Shown one piece after another: positions 63,020-64,000 of a stretch of 64,000 bases of DNA. Source of the stretch: Echinarachnius parma (Eukaryota; Echinodermata; Echinoidea; Clypeasteroida; Echinarachniidae); NCBI GenBank assembly GCA_037951105.1, contig JBAMJV010007707.1, positions 1 to 64,000 of the forward strand. Direction: 5' to 3'. The notes below the pieces were generated by a model. That model was not told the DNA's origin and searched no databases. It saw only the letters and a program-made list of their open reading frames with translations. The translations under genes were made by a program, and so were the position numbers. Positions within the stretch are counted from its first letter, which is position 1. Every line of letters begins with the position of its first letter.

Positions 63020-63420
63020 TATTGATTAATTCATTCAATCGACCAACTAATCATTCATTTGGTCATTCATTTAAACCATTCATCATACCGTCAAACAGTC
63101 AAACAATCAATCAAAGAACCACTCAGACAAGCAATCAGTCAGTCAATCAATCAATCTATCTATCCATGCATCAATAAATCGGTCGTCAAATCACCTCTAT
63201 GCGACTCGATATCGGCTTCGCATTGGTGGATCTCCCGCTGCAACAGTTTCAACCCCTCCAGCTCCTTCCCCGGGCACATCAGCGCCAGTAGGCGCTGCAA
63301 CTCCTTCAGTACATTACTAACAGTAATGACCTCCCCGCTGGACTGTTGGGGTGCCCATACCACCATCAGGCACCCAACGATCAGGGGGAGACACAAGCGA
63401 GCACCGCGTAGAGCGGTCAT
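1..63420 (-). CDS. Giant secreted modular protein gene (signal peptide, 3x F5/8C, 2x linker-CCP, 7x ten-domain module), 3' end outside window
   Basis: I assembled 83 exons by hand from domain homology plus GT/AG borders; together they read open for about 13.8 kb (about 4,600 residues). F5/8C (discoidin) domains bind carbohydrate, lipid or collagen in known proteins. CCP, calcium-binding EGF and HYR domains form extended adhesive or complement-control stalks, and the CCP/EGF/HYR mix recalls SVEP1-type proteins. There is a signal peptide and no membrane segment within the window, so the product is probably secreted or matrix-bound. Every splice junction preserves frame: F5/8C exons use phases 1-0, 0-0, 0-1 and all CCP, EGF, HYR and linker exons are 1-1. 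The 3' end lies beyond base 1, so further units, a membrane anchor or a different tail cannot be excluded. I do not recognise a named orthologue. Confidence 0.85.
5378..10670 (-). CDS. Unit R2: ten exons, 569 residues
   Basis: Exons in gene order: CCP-A 10476-10670, EGF-A 9877-10002, EGF-B 9012-9137, CCP-B 8621-8809, CCP-C 8139-8324, EGF-C 7602-7727, CCP-D 7117-7305, CCP-E 6548-6736, HYR-A 5949-6140, HYR-B 5378-5566. I saw only isolated single-base differences between R1 and R2 over the shared span, and the offset stays 6021 throughout, so this is the youngest-looking pair. Both have 'EEGDPQW' in CCP-C. Relic EGF exon at about 10186-10266. Confidence 0.85.
11399..16690 (-). CDS. Unit R3: ten exons, 569 residues
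   Basis: Exons in gene order: CCP-A 16496-16690, EGF-A 15897-16022, EGF-B 15032-15157, CCP-B 14641-14829, CCP-C 14159-14344, EGF-C 13623-13748, CCP-D 13138-13326, CCP-E 12569-12757, HYR-A 11970-12161, HYR-B 11399-11587. CCP-C has the 'EEGEPQW' form shared with R4-R7. The intron after EGF-B carries 'aactaatggatgcaacc' and 'gggagttagag', forms otherwise seen only in R7. Relic EGF exon at about 16206-16286. Confidence 0.85.
17420..22718 (-). CDS. Unit R4: ten exons, 569 residues
   Basis: Exons in gene order: CCP-A 22524-22718, EGF-A 21918-22043, EGF-B 21053-21178, CCP-B 20662-20850, CCP-C 20180-20365, EGF-C 19644-19769, CCP-D 19159-19347, CCP-E 18590-18778, HYR-A 17991-18182, HYR-B 17420-17608. 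The right part (CCP-A to EGF-C) carries R5/R6-type variants, while HYR-A ('ANGTA') and HYR-B ('LVMWVAD') are R2/R3-type, so R4 looks recombinant. Private change 'GNKPGD' in CCP-D. Relic EGF exon at about 22235-22310. Confidence 0.85.
23447..28747 (-). CDS. Unit R5: ten exons, 569 residues
   Basis: Exons in gene order: CCP-A 28553-28747, EGF-A 27947-28072, EGF-B 27081-27206, CCP-B 26690-26878, CCP-C 26208-26393, EGF-C 25672-25797, CCP-D 25189-25377, CCP-E 24617-24805, HYR-A 24018-24209, HYR-B 23447-23635. R5 shares 'CELLID' in CCP-D and the pre-CCP-A intron deletion with R6. Its HYR-B has the private change Q to K in 'LKRYNTT'. Relic EGF exon at about 28264-28340. Confidence 0.85.
29437..34737 (-). 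CDS. Unit R6: ten exons, 569 residues
   Basis: Exons in gene order: CCP-A 34543-34737, EGF-A 33937-34062, EGF-B 33071-33196, CCP-B 32680-32868, CCP-C 32198-32383, EGF-C 31662-31787, CCP-D 31179-31367, CCP-E 30607-30795, HYR-A 30008-30199, HYR-B 29437-29625. All have the lengths, splice sites and phases described for R7. R6 carries CCP-B 'GNIANI' and CCP-D 'CELLID'. With R5 it shares a deletion of about 30 bp in the intron before CCP-A (34770-34780), so R5 and R6 are recent sisters. Relic EGF exon at about 34254-34330. Confidence 0.85.
34850..35370. repeat. Duplicated ~290-bp segment in the intron between units
   Basis: In the intron linking HYR-B of one unit to CCP-A of the next, the block beginning 'tgctagcgattcgatata' and running through 'aaagttatttgaatccgtac' and 'aatggcgctga' recurs about 290 bp on (second copy from about 35140). 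The two copies are clearly diverged from each other, unlike the same copy compared between units, so this duplication predates the array. The same arrangement recurs between all units, and a single copy lies outside the array at about 41036-41270. Confidence 0.75.
35427..35615 (-). CDS. R7 HYR-B exon (hyalin repeat), last exon of the unit
   Basis: Reads [20 protein letters not shown], then [20 protein letters not shown] and [20 protein letters not shown], ending TIKG: a second HYR domain with an NTT glycosylation sequon. 189 bases, phase 1-1; acceptor CGACAG|AA, donor CAAAG|GTTGGT, a weaker donor than its neighbours but the one that keeps phase. It splices to CCP-A of R6. R2-R4 read 'LVMWVAD', R5-R7 'LVTWVAD'; R5 alone has 'LKRYNTT'. 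Confidence 0.82.
35998..36189 (-). CDS. R7 HYR-A exon (hyalin repeat)
   Basis: Reads [20 protein letters not shown], then [20 protein letters not shown] and [20 protein letters not shown], ending VIVQG. The 'CP.D' start and 'C.FSV.V' end are diagnostic of the HYR domain, an Ig-like fold found in hyalin and SVEP1-type adhesion proteins. 192 bases, phase 1-1; acceptor CCGTAG|TA, donor TACAAG|GTAGAA. R1-R4 have 'ANGTA', R5-R7 'ASGTA'. Confidence 0.85.
36597..36785 (-). CDS. R7 CCP-E exon (sushi)
   Basis: Reads [20 protein letters not shown], then [20 protein letters not shown] and ICKTGG...[12 protein letters not shown]. Four cysteines, Trp before Cys4, and an N-glycosylation sequon (NKT; NKA in R1-R4, where the codon differs). 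189 bases, phase 1-1; acceptor CTACAG|CA, donor GTGAAG|GTATAA. Last CCP before the HYR pair. Confidence 0.85.
37169..37357 (-). CDS. R7 CCP-D exon (sushi)
   Basis: Reads [20 protein letters not shown], then [20 protein letters not shown] and IVCELP...[10 protein letters not shown]. Four cysteines and Trp present. 189 bases, phase 1-1; acceptor TTACAG|TC, donor TATAC|GTAAGC. R5 and R6 share 'CELLID' where the others have 'CELPID'; R4 has 'GNKPGD'. Confidence 0.85.
37652..37777 (-). CDS. R7 EGF-C exon (calcium-binding EGF)
   Basis: Reads [20 protein letters not shown], then [20 protein letters not shown] and CT: cbEGF with 'DVDEC', Asx-hydroxylation consensus and six cysteines. 126 bases, phase 1-1; acceptor AATAG|AT, donor TACAC|GTAAGT. 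Paralogue of EGF-B. The intron after it in the gene contains three copies of the 12-mer gcgatttcaatc, one altered to gcgagttcaatc in R4-R7. Confidence 0.85.
38188..38373 (-). CDS. R7 CCP-C exon (sushi)
   Basis: Reads [20 protein letters not shown], then [20 protein letters not shown] and LDCLSGG...[11 protein letters not shown]: a CCP with four cysteines and Trp. 186 bases, phase 1-1; acceptor CTTGCAG|CC, donor TATAG|GTAAGA. R1 and R2 read 'EEGDPQW', R3-R7 'EEGEPQW'. Upstream intron sequence stays open and looks like a signal peptide, but that is the translated polypyrimidine tract (see rejected items). Confidence 0.85.
   Translation of the reverse strand, partial: PRCVVKYLPQRTEITVQLVTPWVVRLSLHVMKATNPERVPRWIVCLEEKRANHSGHLRALV
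38669..38857 (-). CDS. R7 CCP-B exon (sushi)
   Basis: Reads [20 protein letters not shown], then [20 protein letters not shown] and IVCELP...[10 protein letters not shown], with four cysteines and the conserved Trp. 189 bases, phase 1-1; acceptor TTACAG|TT, donor TATAC|GTAAGC. It is paralogous to CCP-D of the same unit (differences include E/D, T/N, A/V and Q/K). R6 has Asn in place of Asp in 'GDIANI'. Confidence 0.85.
39060..39185 (-). CDS. R7 EGF-B exon (calcium-binding EGF)
   Basis: Reads [20 protein letters not shown], then [20 protein letters not shown] and CT: a canonical cbEGF with the 'DIDEC' calcium motif, Asx-hydroxylation consensus and six cysteines. 126 bases, phase 1-1; acceptor AATAG|AT, donor TACAC|GTACGT. 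It is nearly the same as EGF-C of the unit, so the EGF-CCP pair was once duplicated inside the ancestral unit. The 740-bp intron between this exon and EGF-A is AT-rich and holds nothing else I recognise. Confidence 0.85.
39926..40051 (-). CDS. R7 EGF-A exon (calcium-binding EGF)
   Basis: Reads [20 protein letters not shown], then [20 protein letters not shown] and CAG. It has the cbEGF signature 'D-I-N-E-C' for calcium and the 'C.NT.GSY.C.C' pattern that is also the Asx-hydroxylation consensus, with six cysteines. 126 bases, phase 1-1; acceptor CTAAG|AT, donor GCGCAG|GTAAGT. R4-R6 have NMEGSYEC in place of NTEGSYEC. A decayed copy of this exon lies in the intron just before it in the gene (about 40245-40325). 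Confidence 0.85.
40245..40325 (-). pseudogene. Relic of EGF-A exon, present once per unit
   Basis: Plus-strand 'tatgatccc..cgtgctgctg' followed by 'cactaccctcc' and 'atcggtgtcctca' aligns along its length with the EGF-A exon some 200 bp away. It has lost cysteine codons and both splice sites. Equivalent relics are at about 4165-4245, 10186-10266, 16206-16286, 22235-22310, 28264-28340 and 34254-34330. It marks a former fourth EGF exon that decayed before the 6-kb unit was amplified. Confidence 0.7.
40529..40723 (-). CDS. R7 CCP-A exon (sushi), first exon of the unit
   Basis: Reads [20 protein letters not shown], then [20 protein letters not shown] and ...VTCDF...[12 protein letters not shown]. 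Four cysteines and the Trp before Cys4 fit a CCP fold. 195 bases, phase 1-1; acceptor TATCAAG|AA, donor GTGAAG|GTATGA. Variants among units: '[10 protein letters not shown]' in R1-R3, '[10 protein letters not shown]' in R4-R6, '[10 protein letters not shown]' here. In R1-R6 this exon follows HYR-B of the preceding unit; here it follows the upstream CCP. Confidence 0.85.
41271..41423 (-). pseudogene. Truncated CCP-C exon relic at the array edge
   Basis: The minus strand keeps the acceptor (CTTTCAG|CC) and reads [20 protein letters not shown], then [18 protein letters not shown], closely matching CCP-C of the array. It is cut off after [11 protein letters not shown]: the third cysteine is Tyr, and the Trp, the last cysteine and the donor are gone. 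At 41270/41271 the sequence switches abruptly to DNA matching the intron before HYR-B, so this is a recombination joint between two different points of a repeat unit. I expect the splicing machinery to skip it. Confidence 0.75.
41807..41992 (-). CDS. CCP/sushi exon, duplicated copy 2
   Basis: Identical in sequence to the CCP exon at 43059-43244, including both splice sites. Its phase-1 end (C|) completes CAA (Gln) with the first exon of the array (CCP-A at 40529-40723) if the CCP relic at 41271-41423 is skipped, as expected because that relic has no usable donor. Confidence 0.8.
42553..42603 (-). CDS. 17-residue linker exon, copy 2
   Basis: This is the same 51-base exon as at 43805-43855, in the left copy of the tandem duplication. 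It splices in phase 1 between the two CCP exons, giving CCP-linker-CCP. The sequence is unchanged from copy 1. Confidence 0.55.
43059..43244 (-). CDS. CCP/sushi exon, 5'-most, duplicated copy 1
   Basis: Reads [20 protein letters not shown], then [20 protein letters not shown] and IICETVG...[10 protein letters not shown]. It has the four CCP cysteines and the conserved Trp between Cys3 and Cys4, the 'P.I.NG.Y' opening, and 'Y.P' after Cys2. Acceptor CTGTCAG|CC, donor GTCAAC|GTAAGC; 186 bases, phase 1-1. It is a relative of the array's CCP-B and CCP-D ('DIANI.C.VDY.P') and may represent their ancestor. It lies in the right-hand copy of the 1,252-bp duplication. Confidence 0.8.
43805..43855 (-). 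CDS. 17-residue linker exon, copy 1
   Basis: This 51-base, phase 1-1 mini-exon reads [16 protein letters not shown], rich in Ser, Thr and Pro, with acceptor CTACAG|GC and donor CGCGGC|GTAAGT. It would be a short, possibly O-glycosylated hinge between the discoidin head and the first CCP, or between the two CCPs. It has no domain homology. The support is good splice sites, a length divisible by three, phase agreement with both neighbours, and exact conservation in the second copy. The last point is weak because that duplication is very recent. Confidence 0.55.
44240..45090. other. CpG-rich intronic insert, unidentified
   Basis: Inside the intron between F5/8C-3 exon 3 and the first linker exon, base composition jumps from AT-rich to CG-rich with many CpG dinucleotides. 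An open frame of about 200 codons begins with GTG at 44352 and resembles no protein I know. A CCAAT-like 'agccaatcagcgcgc' is present near 44818. It may be a fragment of a DNA transposon or an intronic CpG island. I found no terminal repeats. Confidence 0.35.
45095..45730. mobile_element. Non-autonomous inverted-repeat DNA element (~635 bp)
   Basis: The left end 'cgtcacaaatcacaaacgga' pairs with the reverse complement of the right end, 'cgtcacaaatcaaacgga'. The interior is very GC-rich, holds short repeats such as 'gtcgggcggc', and has no coding potential. This fits a MITE-like element whose autonomous parent is not present here. I could not identify a clear target-site duplication. Confidence 0.5.
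45913..46027. repeat. Poly-C / poly-A / (AAT)n low-complexity tract
   Basis: Seventeen C residues, then an A run, then about 90 bp of AAT/AAC/GAT trinucleotides, 110 bp downstream in the gene of the F5/8C-3 exon 3 donor. Prone to length polymorphism and sequencing error. Nothing functional seen. Confidence 0.9.
46140..46308 (-). CDS. F5/8C domain 3, exon 3 of 3
   Basis: Reads [20 protein letters not shown], then [20 protein letters not shown] and [17 protein letters not shown]: the C-terminal discoidin strands 'F.G...RDG....L..P..ARFIRI.P..W...IC.R.EVY'. Acceptor TCTATAG|GAA, donor CTGATG|GTTAGT; 169 bases, phase 0 in and phase 1 out. The split codon completes as GGC with the linker exon at 43805-43855. 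It is about 7 kb from exon 2 of the same domain because mobile elements fill the intron. Confidence 0.78.
46808..47538. repeat. Left arm of a ~730-bp inverted repeat
   Basis: Runs from 'agtctagtgggtagaagggg' to 'gatattcccgtgta' and is the near-perfect reverse complement of 51178-51908. It is AT-rich with many ATGCAAAT/ATTTGCAT octamers. A more diverged tandem relative of its inner half follows at about 47540-47830, absent from the right arm. Together the arms could form a very long hairpin. They may be ends of a foldback element or oppositely oriented copies of one repeat family. Confidence 0.8.
48169..51176 (+). mobile_element. Degenerate AP-endonuclease LINE (I/Jockey-like), inside inverted arms
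   Basis: An endonuclease domain ([37 protein letters not shown]) occupies 48240-48880. A reverse transcriptase follows at about 49325-50700 with [21 protein letters not shown] and [12 protein letters not shown]-terminal zinc-knuckle-like segment with [18 protein letters not shown] lies at 51045-51100. The endonuclease catalytic Glu is Lys (QKTH for the usual QETH) and 'SDH' is 'SQH'. The frame is broken by a palindromic insertion at 49028-49077, a TAG at about 49224 and frameshifts near 50697 and 50840, so it is dead. No 3' UTR or tail is visible before the right arm. Clade assignment is tentative. Confidence 0.85.
49028..49077. repeat. Perfect 50-bp palindrome inside the LINE
   Basis: The half 'gctccatcccacgcgg...' is followed with no spacer by its exact reverse complement, centred at 49052/49053. 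The left half is ordinary LINE coding sequence (SSIPRGHRR); the right half is an inverted copy that destroys the frame. A further 10-bp palindrome, 'cggcgcgccg', abuts it at 49077-49086. Confidence 0.95.
51178..51908. repeat. Right arm of the ~730-bp inverted repeat
   Basis: Starts at 'tacacgggaatatc', immediately where the LINE coding sequence ends, and finishes at 'cccactagact'. The matched 70-codon frames in the two arms (47382-47170 minus, 51335-51547 plus) differ at only a few residues. Those frames are not credible genes; they just show how similar the arms are. Confidence 0.8.
51909..53284. other. Intron stretch without a gene, two CpG-rich patches
   Basis: This is the rest of the F5/8C-3 second intron. 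CpG-rich patches at about 52020-52200 and 52600-52800 interrupt AT-rich sequence. A 9-bp stem hairpin (ggaaccacg ... cgtggttcc) lies near 52026-52051. I searched it on the minus strand for a discoidin third exon and found none; that exon is at 46140-46308. No coding region supported. Confidence 0.5.
53285..53443 (-). CDS. F5/8C domain 3, exon 2 of 3
   Basis: Reads [20 protein letters not shown], then [20 protein letters not shown] and [13 protein letters not shown]: the best-conserved discoidin core in the window ('EW(V)Q.DLG....I.GV..QG......WV..F.V.YS.DG'). Acceptor ATACGCAG|GAA, donor AATTTG|GTAAGT; 159 bases, phase 0-0. It cannot be spliced directly between phase-1 neighbours, so it needs both the flanking exons at 55327-55484 and 46140-46308, which were found on that basis. 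Confidence 0.8.
53771..53813. repeat. 15-bp inverted repeat at the LINE 5' junction
   Basis: 'ctagctgctaatttc' and its exact complement 'gaaattagcagctag' flank a 13-bp loop. The right arm is the first LINE-derived coding sequence, so the left arm is an inverted duplication made at the truncation point. Confidence 0.8.
53795..55290 (+). mobile_element. 5'-truncated CR1-like LINE, reverse transcriptase
   Basis: Begins mid-RT ([18 protein letters not shown]), then [14 protein letters not shown] (motif A), [20 protein letters not shown] (motif B) and [11 protein letters not shown] (motif C). The CR1-type thumb and tail end at a stop at 55219, and a short 3' UTR ends in 'ccaagtaccaagt'. One frameshift near 54072 separates the first 90 codons from the long frame. 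The endonuclease half is missing, as is usual after truncated target-primed integration. It lies antisense in the first intron of F5/8C domain 3. Confidence 0.85.
55327..55484 (-). CDS. F5/8C domain 3, exon 1 of 3
   Basis: Reads [20 protein letters not shown], then [11 protein letters not shown]...YGGSWCAAQ: a more divergent discoidin opening that keeps 'LES', the 'I.ASSS' stretch and 'GGSWCA'. Acceptor AACAAG|CT, donor GCGCAG|GTATGG; 158 bases, phase 1 in and phase 0 out, fitting the phase pattern of domains 1 and 2. It was found by looking for the missing partner of the exon at 53285-53443. A 5'-truncated LINE lies in the intron that follows. Confidence 0.72.
55485..56212. other. Intron between F5/8C-2 and F5/8C-3, poly-C tract
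   Basis: AT-rich intron with an 18-base poly-C run at 55896-55913 followed by A-rich sequence. No exon, RNA gene or mobile element recognised. Confidence 0.6.
56213..56363 (-). CDS. F5/8C domain 2, exon 3 of 3
   Basis: Reads [20 protein letters not shown], then [20 protein letters not shown] and [11 protein letters not shown]. It has the 'P..ARYVRL.V' and 'LRLEVY' signatures and, unlike domain 1, a closing cysteine. Acceptor ATGACAG|GTA, donor ACCCAG|GTATAC; 151 bases, phase 0 in and phase 1 out. The split codon completes as GCT (Ala) with exon 1 of domain 3. A 226-bp inverted-repeat transposon sits in the intron just upstream in the gene. Confidence 0.8.
56490..56715. mobile_element. Short inverted-repeat transposon (MITE, 226 bp)
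   Basis: The left end 'aggcccggcgcagacagagc' and the reverse complement of the right end match over about 50 bp, continuing through 'cgactca(g)acccgatcc'. The core between the arms has no coding potential. It lies in the intron of F5/8C domain 2. I could not settle the target-site duplication, so the superfamily is unassigned. Confidence 0.75.
56813..56959 (-). CDS. F5/8C domain 2, exon 2 of 3
   Basis: Reads [20 protein letters not shown], then [20 protein letters not shown]: the central discoidin strands, with the characteristic 'VDL...I.GVV.QG' and 'FVTSY.L..S.DG..W' patterns. Acceptor GTGAAG|GTT, donor AAGAGG|GTAGGG; 147 bases, phase 0-0. The donor lies in a G-rich run with an overlapping alternative a base away; I chose the one that keeps phase 0. 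Confidence 0.78.
57378..57611 (-). pseudogene. Two truncated copies of F5/8C-2 exon 1
   Basis: 57510-57611 reads [19 protein letters not shown] on the minus strand, matching the 3' half of the intact exon at 57726-57898, but the donor is changed and the 5' half is missing. A third, shorter remnant ('cgtaagcccttctatgtt', about 57378-57410) lies further on. Similar 'gggagag...gatctagag' flanks show these are tandem duplications of about 105-215 bp. Confidence 0.7.
57726..57898 (-). CDS. F5/8C domain 2, exon 1 of 3
   Basis: Reads [20 protein letters not shown], then ...[20 protein letters not shown] and RRAYVE. This is the same 'GVPIGLE.G' opening as domain 1 and a closer match to the family's 'I..S......A.....RLN......WCA' pattern. 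Acceptor TCGACAG|AC, donor GTTGAG|GTAAAA; 173 bases, phase 1 in and phase 0 out. Two truncated relatives of this exon lie downstream in the same intron (57378-57611). Confidence 0.8.
57899..58544. other. Intron between F5/8C-1 and F5/8C-2
   Basis: About 650 bp of mostly AT-rich intron with one moderately GC-rich patch near 57950-58060. No exon, repeat or RNA gene recognised. Confidence 0.6.
58545..58686 (-). CDS. F5/8C domain 1, exon 3 of 3
   Basis: Reads [19 protein letters not shown], then [20 protein letters not shown] and LEVYVEEL: the C-terminal 'F.GN.D.....F..P..ARY(I/V)RI.P..W...I.LR.E(V/L)Y' strands of F5/8C. Acceptor CTACAG|TAT, donor CTTT|GTAAGT, 142 bases, phase 0 in and phase 1 out. 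It joins in frame to exon 1 of domain 2. The usual closing cysteine would fall at the split codon, which splices to TAC (Tyr), so the domain lacks the canonical terminal disulphide. Three partial copies of its 5' half lie just upstream in the gene (58820-59290). Confidence 0.8.
58820..59290 (-). pseudogene. Three decayed copies of the 5' half of F5/8C-1 exon 3
   Basis: Segments ending at 58892, 59081 and about 59290 each match the acceptor side of the intact exon 3 (58545-58686): 'tatcgggcttccaggaccgg', 'gcgatagctacac' and 'gaaatactatag'. The spacing is about 190-206 bp. The first two keep a consensus acceptor (CTATAG|TA); all lack the 3' half with 'ARYIRI' and 'LRLEVY'. They are separated by short (CAAT)-like stretches. 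Confidence 0.75.
59575..60107. mobile_element. Foldback-type element with ~200-bp inverted arms
   Basis: The left arm (59575-59790: 'tgacctcatctgtcaatcac', 'gaacaatgcaccttcgcc', 'agtatcac') returns in reverse complement at 59895-60107 ('ggtgaaggtgcattgttt', 'gtgattgacagatgaggtca'). The arms are moderately diverged and the centre is about 100 bp. There is no coding potential, consistent with a non-autonomous long-inverted-repeat DNA element in the F5/8C-1 second intron. Confidence 0.75.
60398..60962. repeat. (CAAT)n microsatellite blocks
   Basis: CAAT/CAAC/CACT tetranucleotide runs at about 60398-60420, 60520-60570, 60715-60760 and 60905-60962, alternating with partial discoidin exon copies. 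Similar runs occur near 59290-59390. Confidence 0.9.
60986..61374. mobile_element. TTAA-flanked inverted-repeat element (~389 bp)
   Basis: The left end 'ttaaagggatctagtaac' and the reverse complement of the right end, 'ttaaagggacttagtaac', give inverted repeats of about 24 bp inside TTAA tetranucleotides. This is the target pattern of piggyBac-type transposons. No ORF inside, so it is non-autonomous. It sits between two partial copies of the discoidin exon 2. Confidence 0.65.
61552..61710 (-). CDS. F5/8C domain 1, exon 2 of 3
   Basis: Reads [20 protein letters not shown], then ...[20 protein letters not shown], ending GQIQ: the central 'VDLG...V.G...QG...WV..Y.V..S.DG..W' strands of a discoidin domain. 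It is 159 bases, phase 0-0, with acceptor GACCAG|ATC and donor ATCCAG|GTGAAT. The intron downstream holds four decayed copies of the 3' half of this exon, three with its donor site recognisable. This is the only full-length copy, so I take it as the functional one. Confidence 0.8.
62210..62370 (-). CDS. F5/8C domain 1, exon 1 of 3
   Basis: The minus strand reads [17 protein letters not shown], then ...[14 protein letters not shown], the N-terminal third of a discoidin/F5-F8C domain (the 'PLG(M/L)E.G' opening and the 'WCA' strand). The acceptor is ATATAG|CT and the donor AATTC|GTAAGT; 161 bases, phase 1 in and phase 0 out, as in the first exons of domains 2 and 3. The cysteine that usually opens the domain is absent. 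The upstream intron joins in frame to the signal-peptide exon. Confidence 0.8.
62371..63194. repeat. First intron: (GTCA)n and (CAAT)n microsatellites
   Basis: The intron between the signal-peptide exon and F5/8C-1 holds CAAT runs at 62733-62761, a (CAGT)n run at about 62804-62860 and a long (AATC)n run at about 62925-63018. Shorter runs reach about 63175, only some 20 bp from the exon 1 donor. Open frames of repeated SINQ residues here are translation artefacts. Confidence 0.9.
63195..63420 (-). CDS. First coding exon: signal peptide and helical N-terminal segment
   Basis: The ATG at 63420 has a purine at -3 and opens a classic signal peptide: a basic start ([11 protein letters not shown]), a hydrophobic core ([11 protein letters not shown]) and likely cleavage near AxxSSG. 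The mature part is predicted helical and amphipathic ([20 protein letters not shown], then [14 protein letters not shown]), with one cysteine near each half; these could pair within or between chains. The exon ends at AGAG|GTGATT in phase 1 (226 coding bases), matching the phase-1 start of the next exon. The helical segment matches no family I can name. A 5' UTR exon further upstream cannot be excluded. Confidence 0.8.
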
Positions 63421-64000
63421 GGCTCACTCAGTTCCTTTTTTTTTGTAGGGAAGCAGAGAGAGAGAAAAATGAAAATGCAAATATGTTGTATCGTTTTCTG
63501 CAAATAATTGAAGACACTGGCAAATGCTAGTACCAAACTATAATTCAAGAGTGTAATCAGAATTGATACTTGGTATTGTTTATAAAGAAAAGAACTAAAT
63601 GAAAGGACGTATACTAAATTAATACATTGATAAATAGAATATTAATAACACGAGTTACCAGAGGACTGGCCCCCTGTAGCTTTCGCTACATTTAGTAGAC
63701 GTGTGGCCTAGGGCTAATGAATCGGAGATAGGCGCCGCCATATGTGCCAAAATTGGCACGGGAAGGACTTTAACTAACTTTAACTTAATAGTAATTAAAT
63801 AAATACAAGAAATTATTATTATATTGGTAAGCAATAGTCGTCAAACAATTTAAGCCCTTTTTAAGTCAGTAATATAATTAATTCAAACATATTATAGGGA
63901 AACTGACCAGAAATATATAATATGAATGAAAAGGAGCAAATAAAATTGGATTCCAACGAAATAATATAATAACTGACCAGGATAACCAAATATATTATAT
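63421..64000. other. Upstream region of the gene, with a SINE-like fragment
   Basis: Holds the presumed 5' UTR and promoter. A minus-strand TATAAA lies at 63579-63584, about 160 bp before the ATG, but AT-rich sequence makes it weak evidence. A fragment at about 63685-63785 ('gtgtggcctagggct', 'aatcggagataggcg', 'gcacgggaaggac') resembles the box-A-like and body sequence of tRNA-derived SINEs of marine invertebrates. No coding region seen on either strand. Confidence 0.35.

Noticed and set aside
62775-63029. Ser/Ile/Asn/Gln repeat protein
   Set aside because: It is a direct translation of (CAGT)n and (AATC)n microsatellites.

Overview
The window is eukaryotic DNA that carries most of one very large gene, read on the minus strand from an ATG at 63420 and running off the left edge at base 1. 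Short exons with standard GT/AG borders, AT-rich introns, LINE retrotransposons, small DNA transposons and long (CAAT)n microsatellites point to an animal. The domain mix (F5/8C discoidin, sushi/CCP, calcium-binding EGF and hyalin-repeat HYR domains) suggests an invertebrate deuterostome. Amphioxus (Branchiostoma) is my best guess; a hemichordate or echinoderm is possible.

Gene layout in transcription order. A signal-peptide exon with a short helical segment (63195-63420) is followed by three F5/8C domains, each split over three exons: 62210-58545, 57898-56213 and 55484-46140. Next come two copies of a 17-residue linker exon plus a CCP exon (43855-41807), which lie in a very recent 1,252-bp tandem duplication. 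After a truncated CCP relic (41271-41423) comes a giant tandem array (about 1-40858) of seven near-identical units of about 6.0 kb. Each unit has ten exons: CCP-EGF-EGF-CCP-CCP-EGF-CCP-CCP-HYR-HYR, 1,707 coding bases, 569 residues. I find 83 exons in all. Every junction I checked keeps frame: each F5/8C domain runs phase 1 in, 0, 0, 1 out, and every other internal exon is phase 1-1. The window alone encodes about 4,600 residues of a secreted or extracellular-matrix protein, and the array continues past the left edge.

Mobile and repeated DNA lies in the introns of the 5' half. The F5/8C-3 introns hold a broken AP-endonuclease LINE between two 730-bp inverted arms (46808-51908) and a 5'-truncated CR1-like LINE (53795-55290). 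Other introns hold four short terminal-inverted-repeat elements, poly-C tracts, and several decayed partial copies of the neighbouring discoidin exons separated by (CAAT)n tracts. I saw no tRNA, rRNA or CRISPR, no LTR element, and no second host gene.

How it works together: the phase-symmetric exons let whole units be added or lost, or single exons skipped, without breaking frame. The mosaic pattern of variants among units points to continuing unequal crossing-over or gene conversion. The protein is probably a long adhesive or recognition molecule with an N-terminal discoidin head and a repeating CCP/EGF/HYR stalk. That function is inferred from the domains alone.
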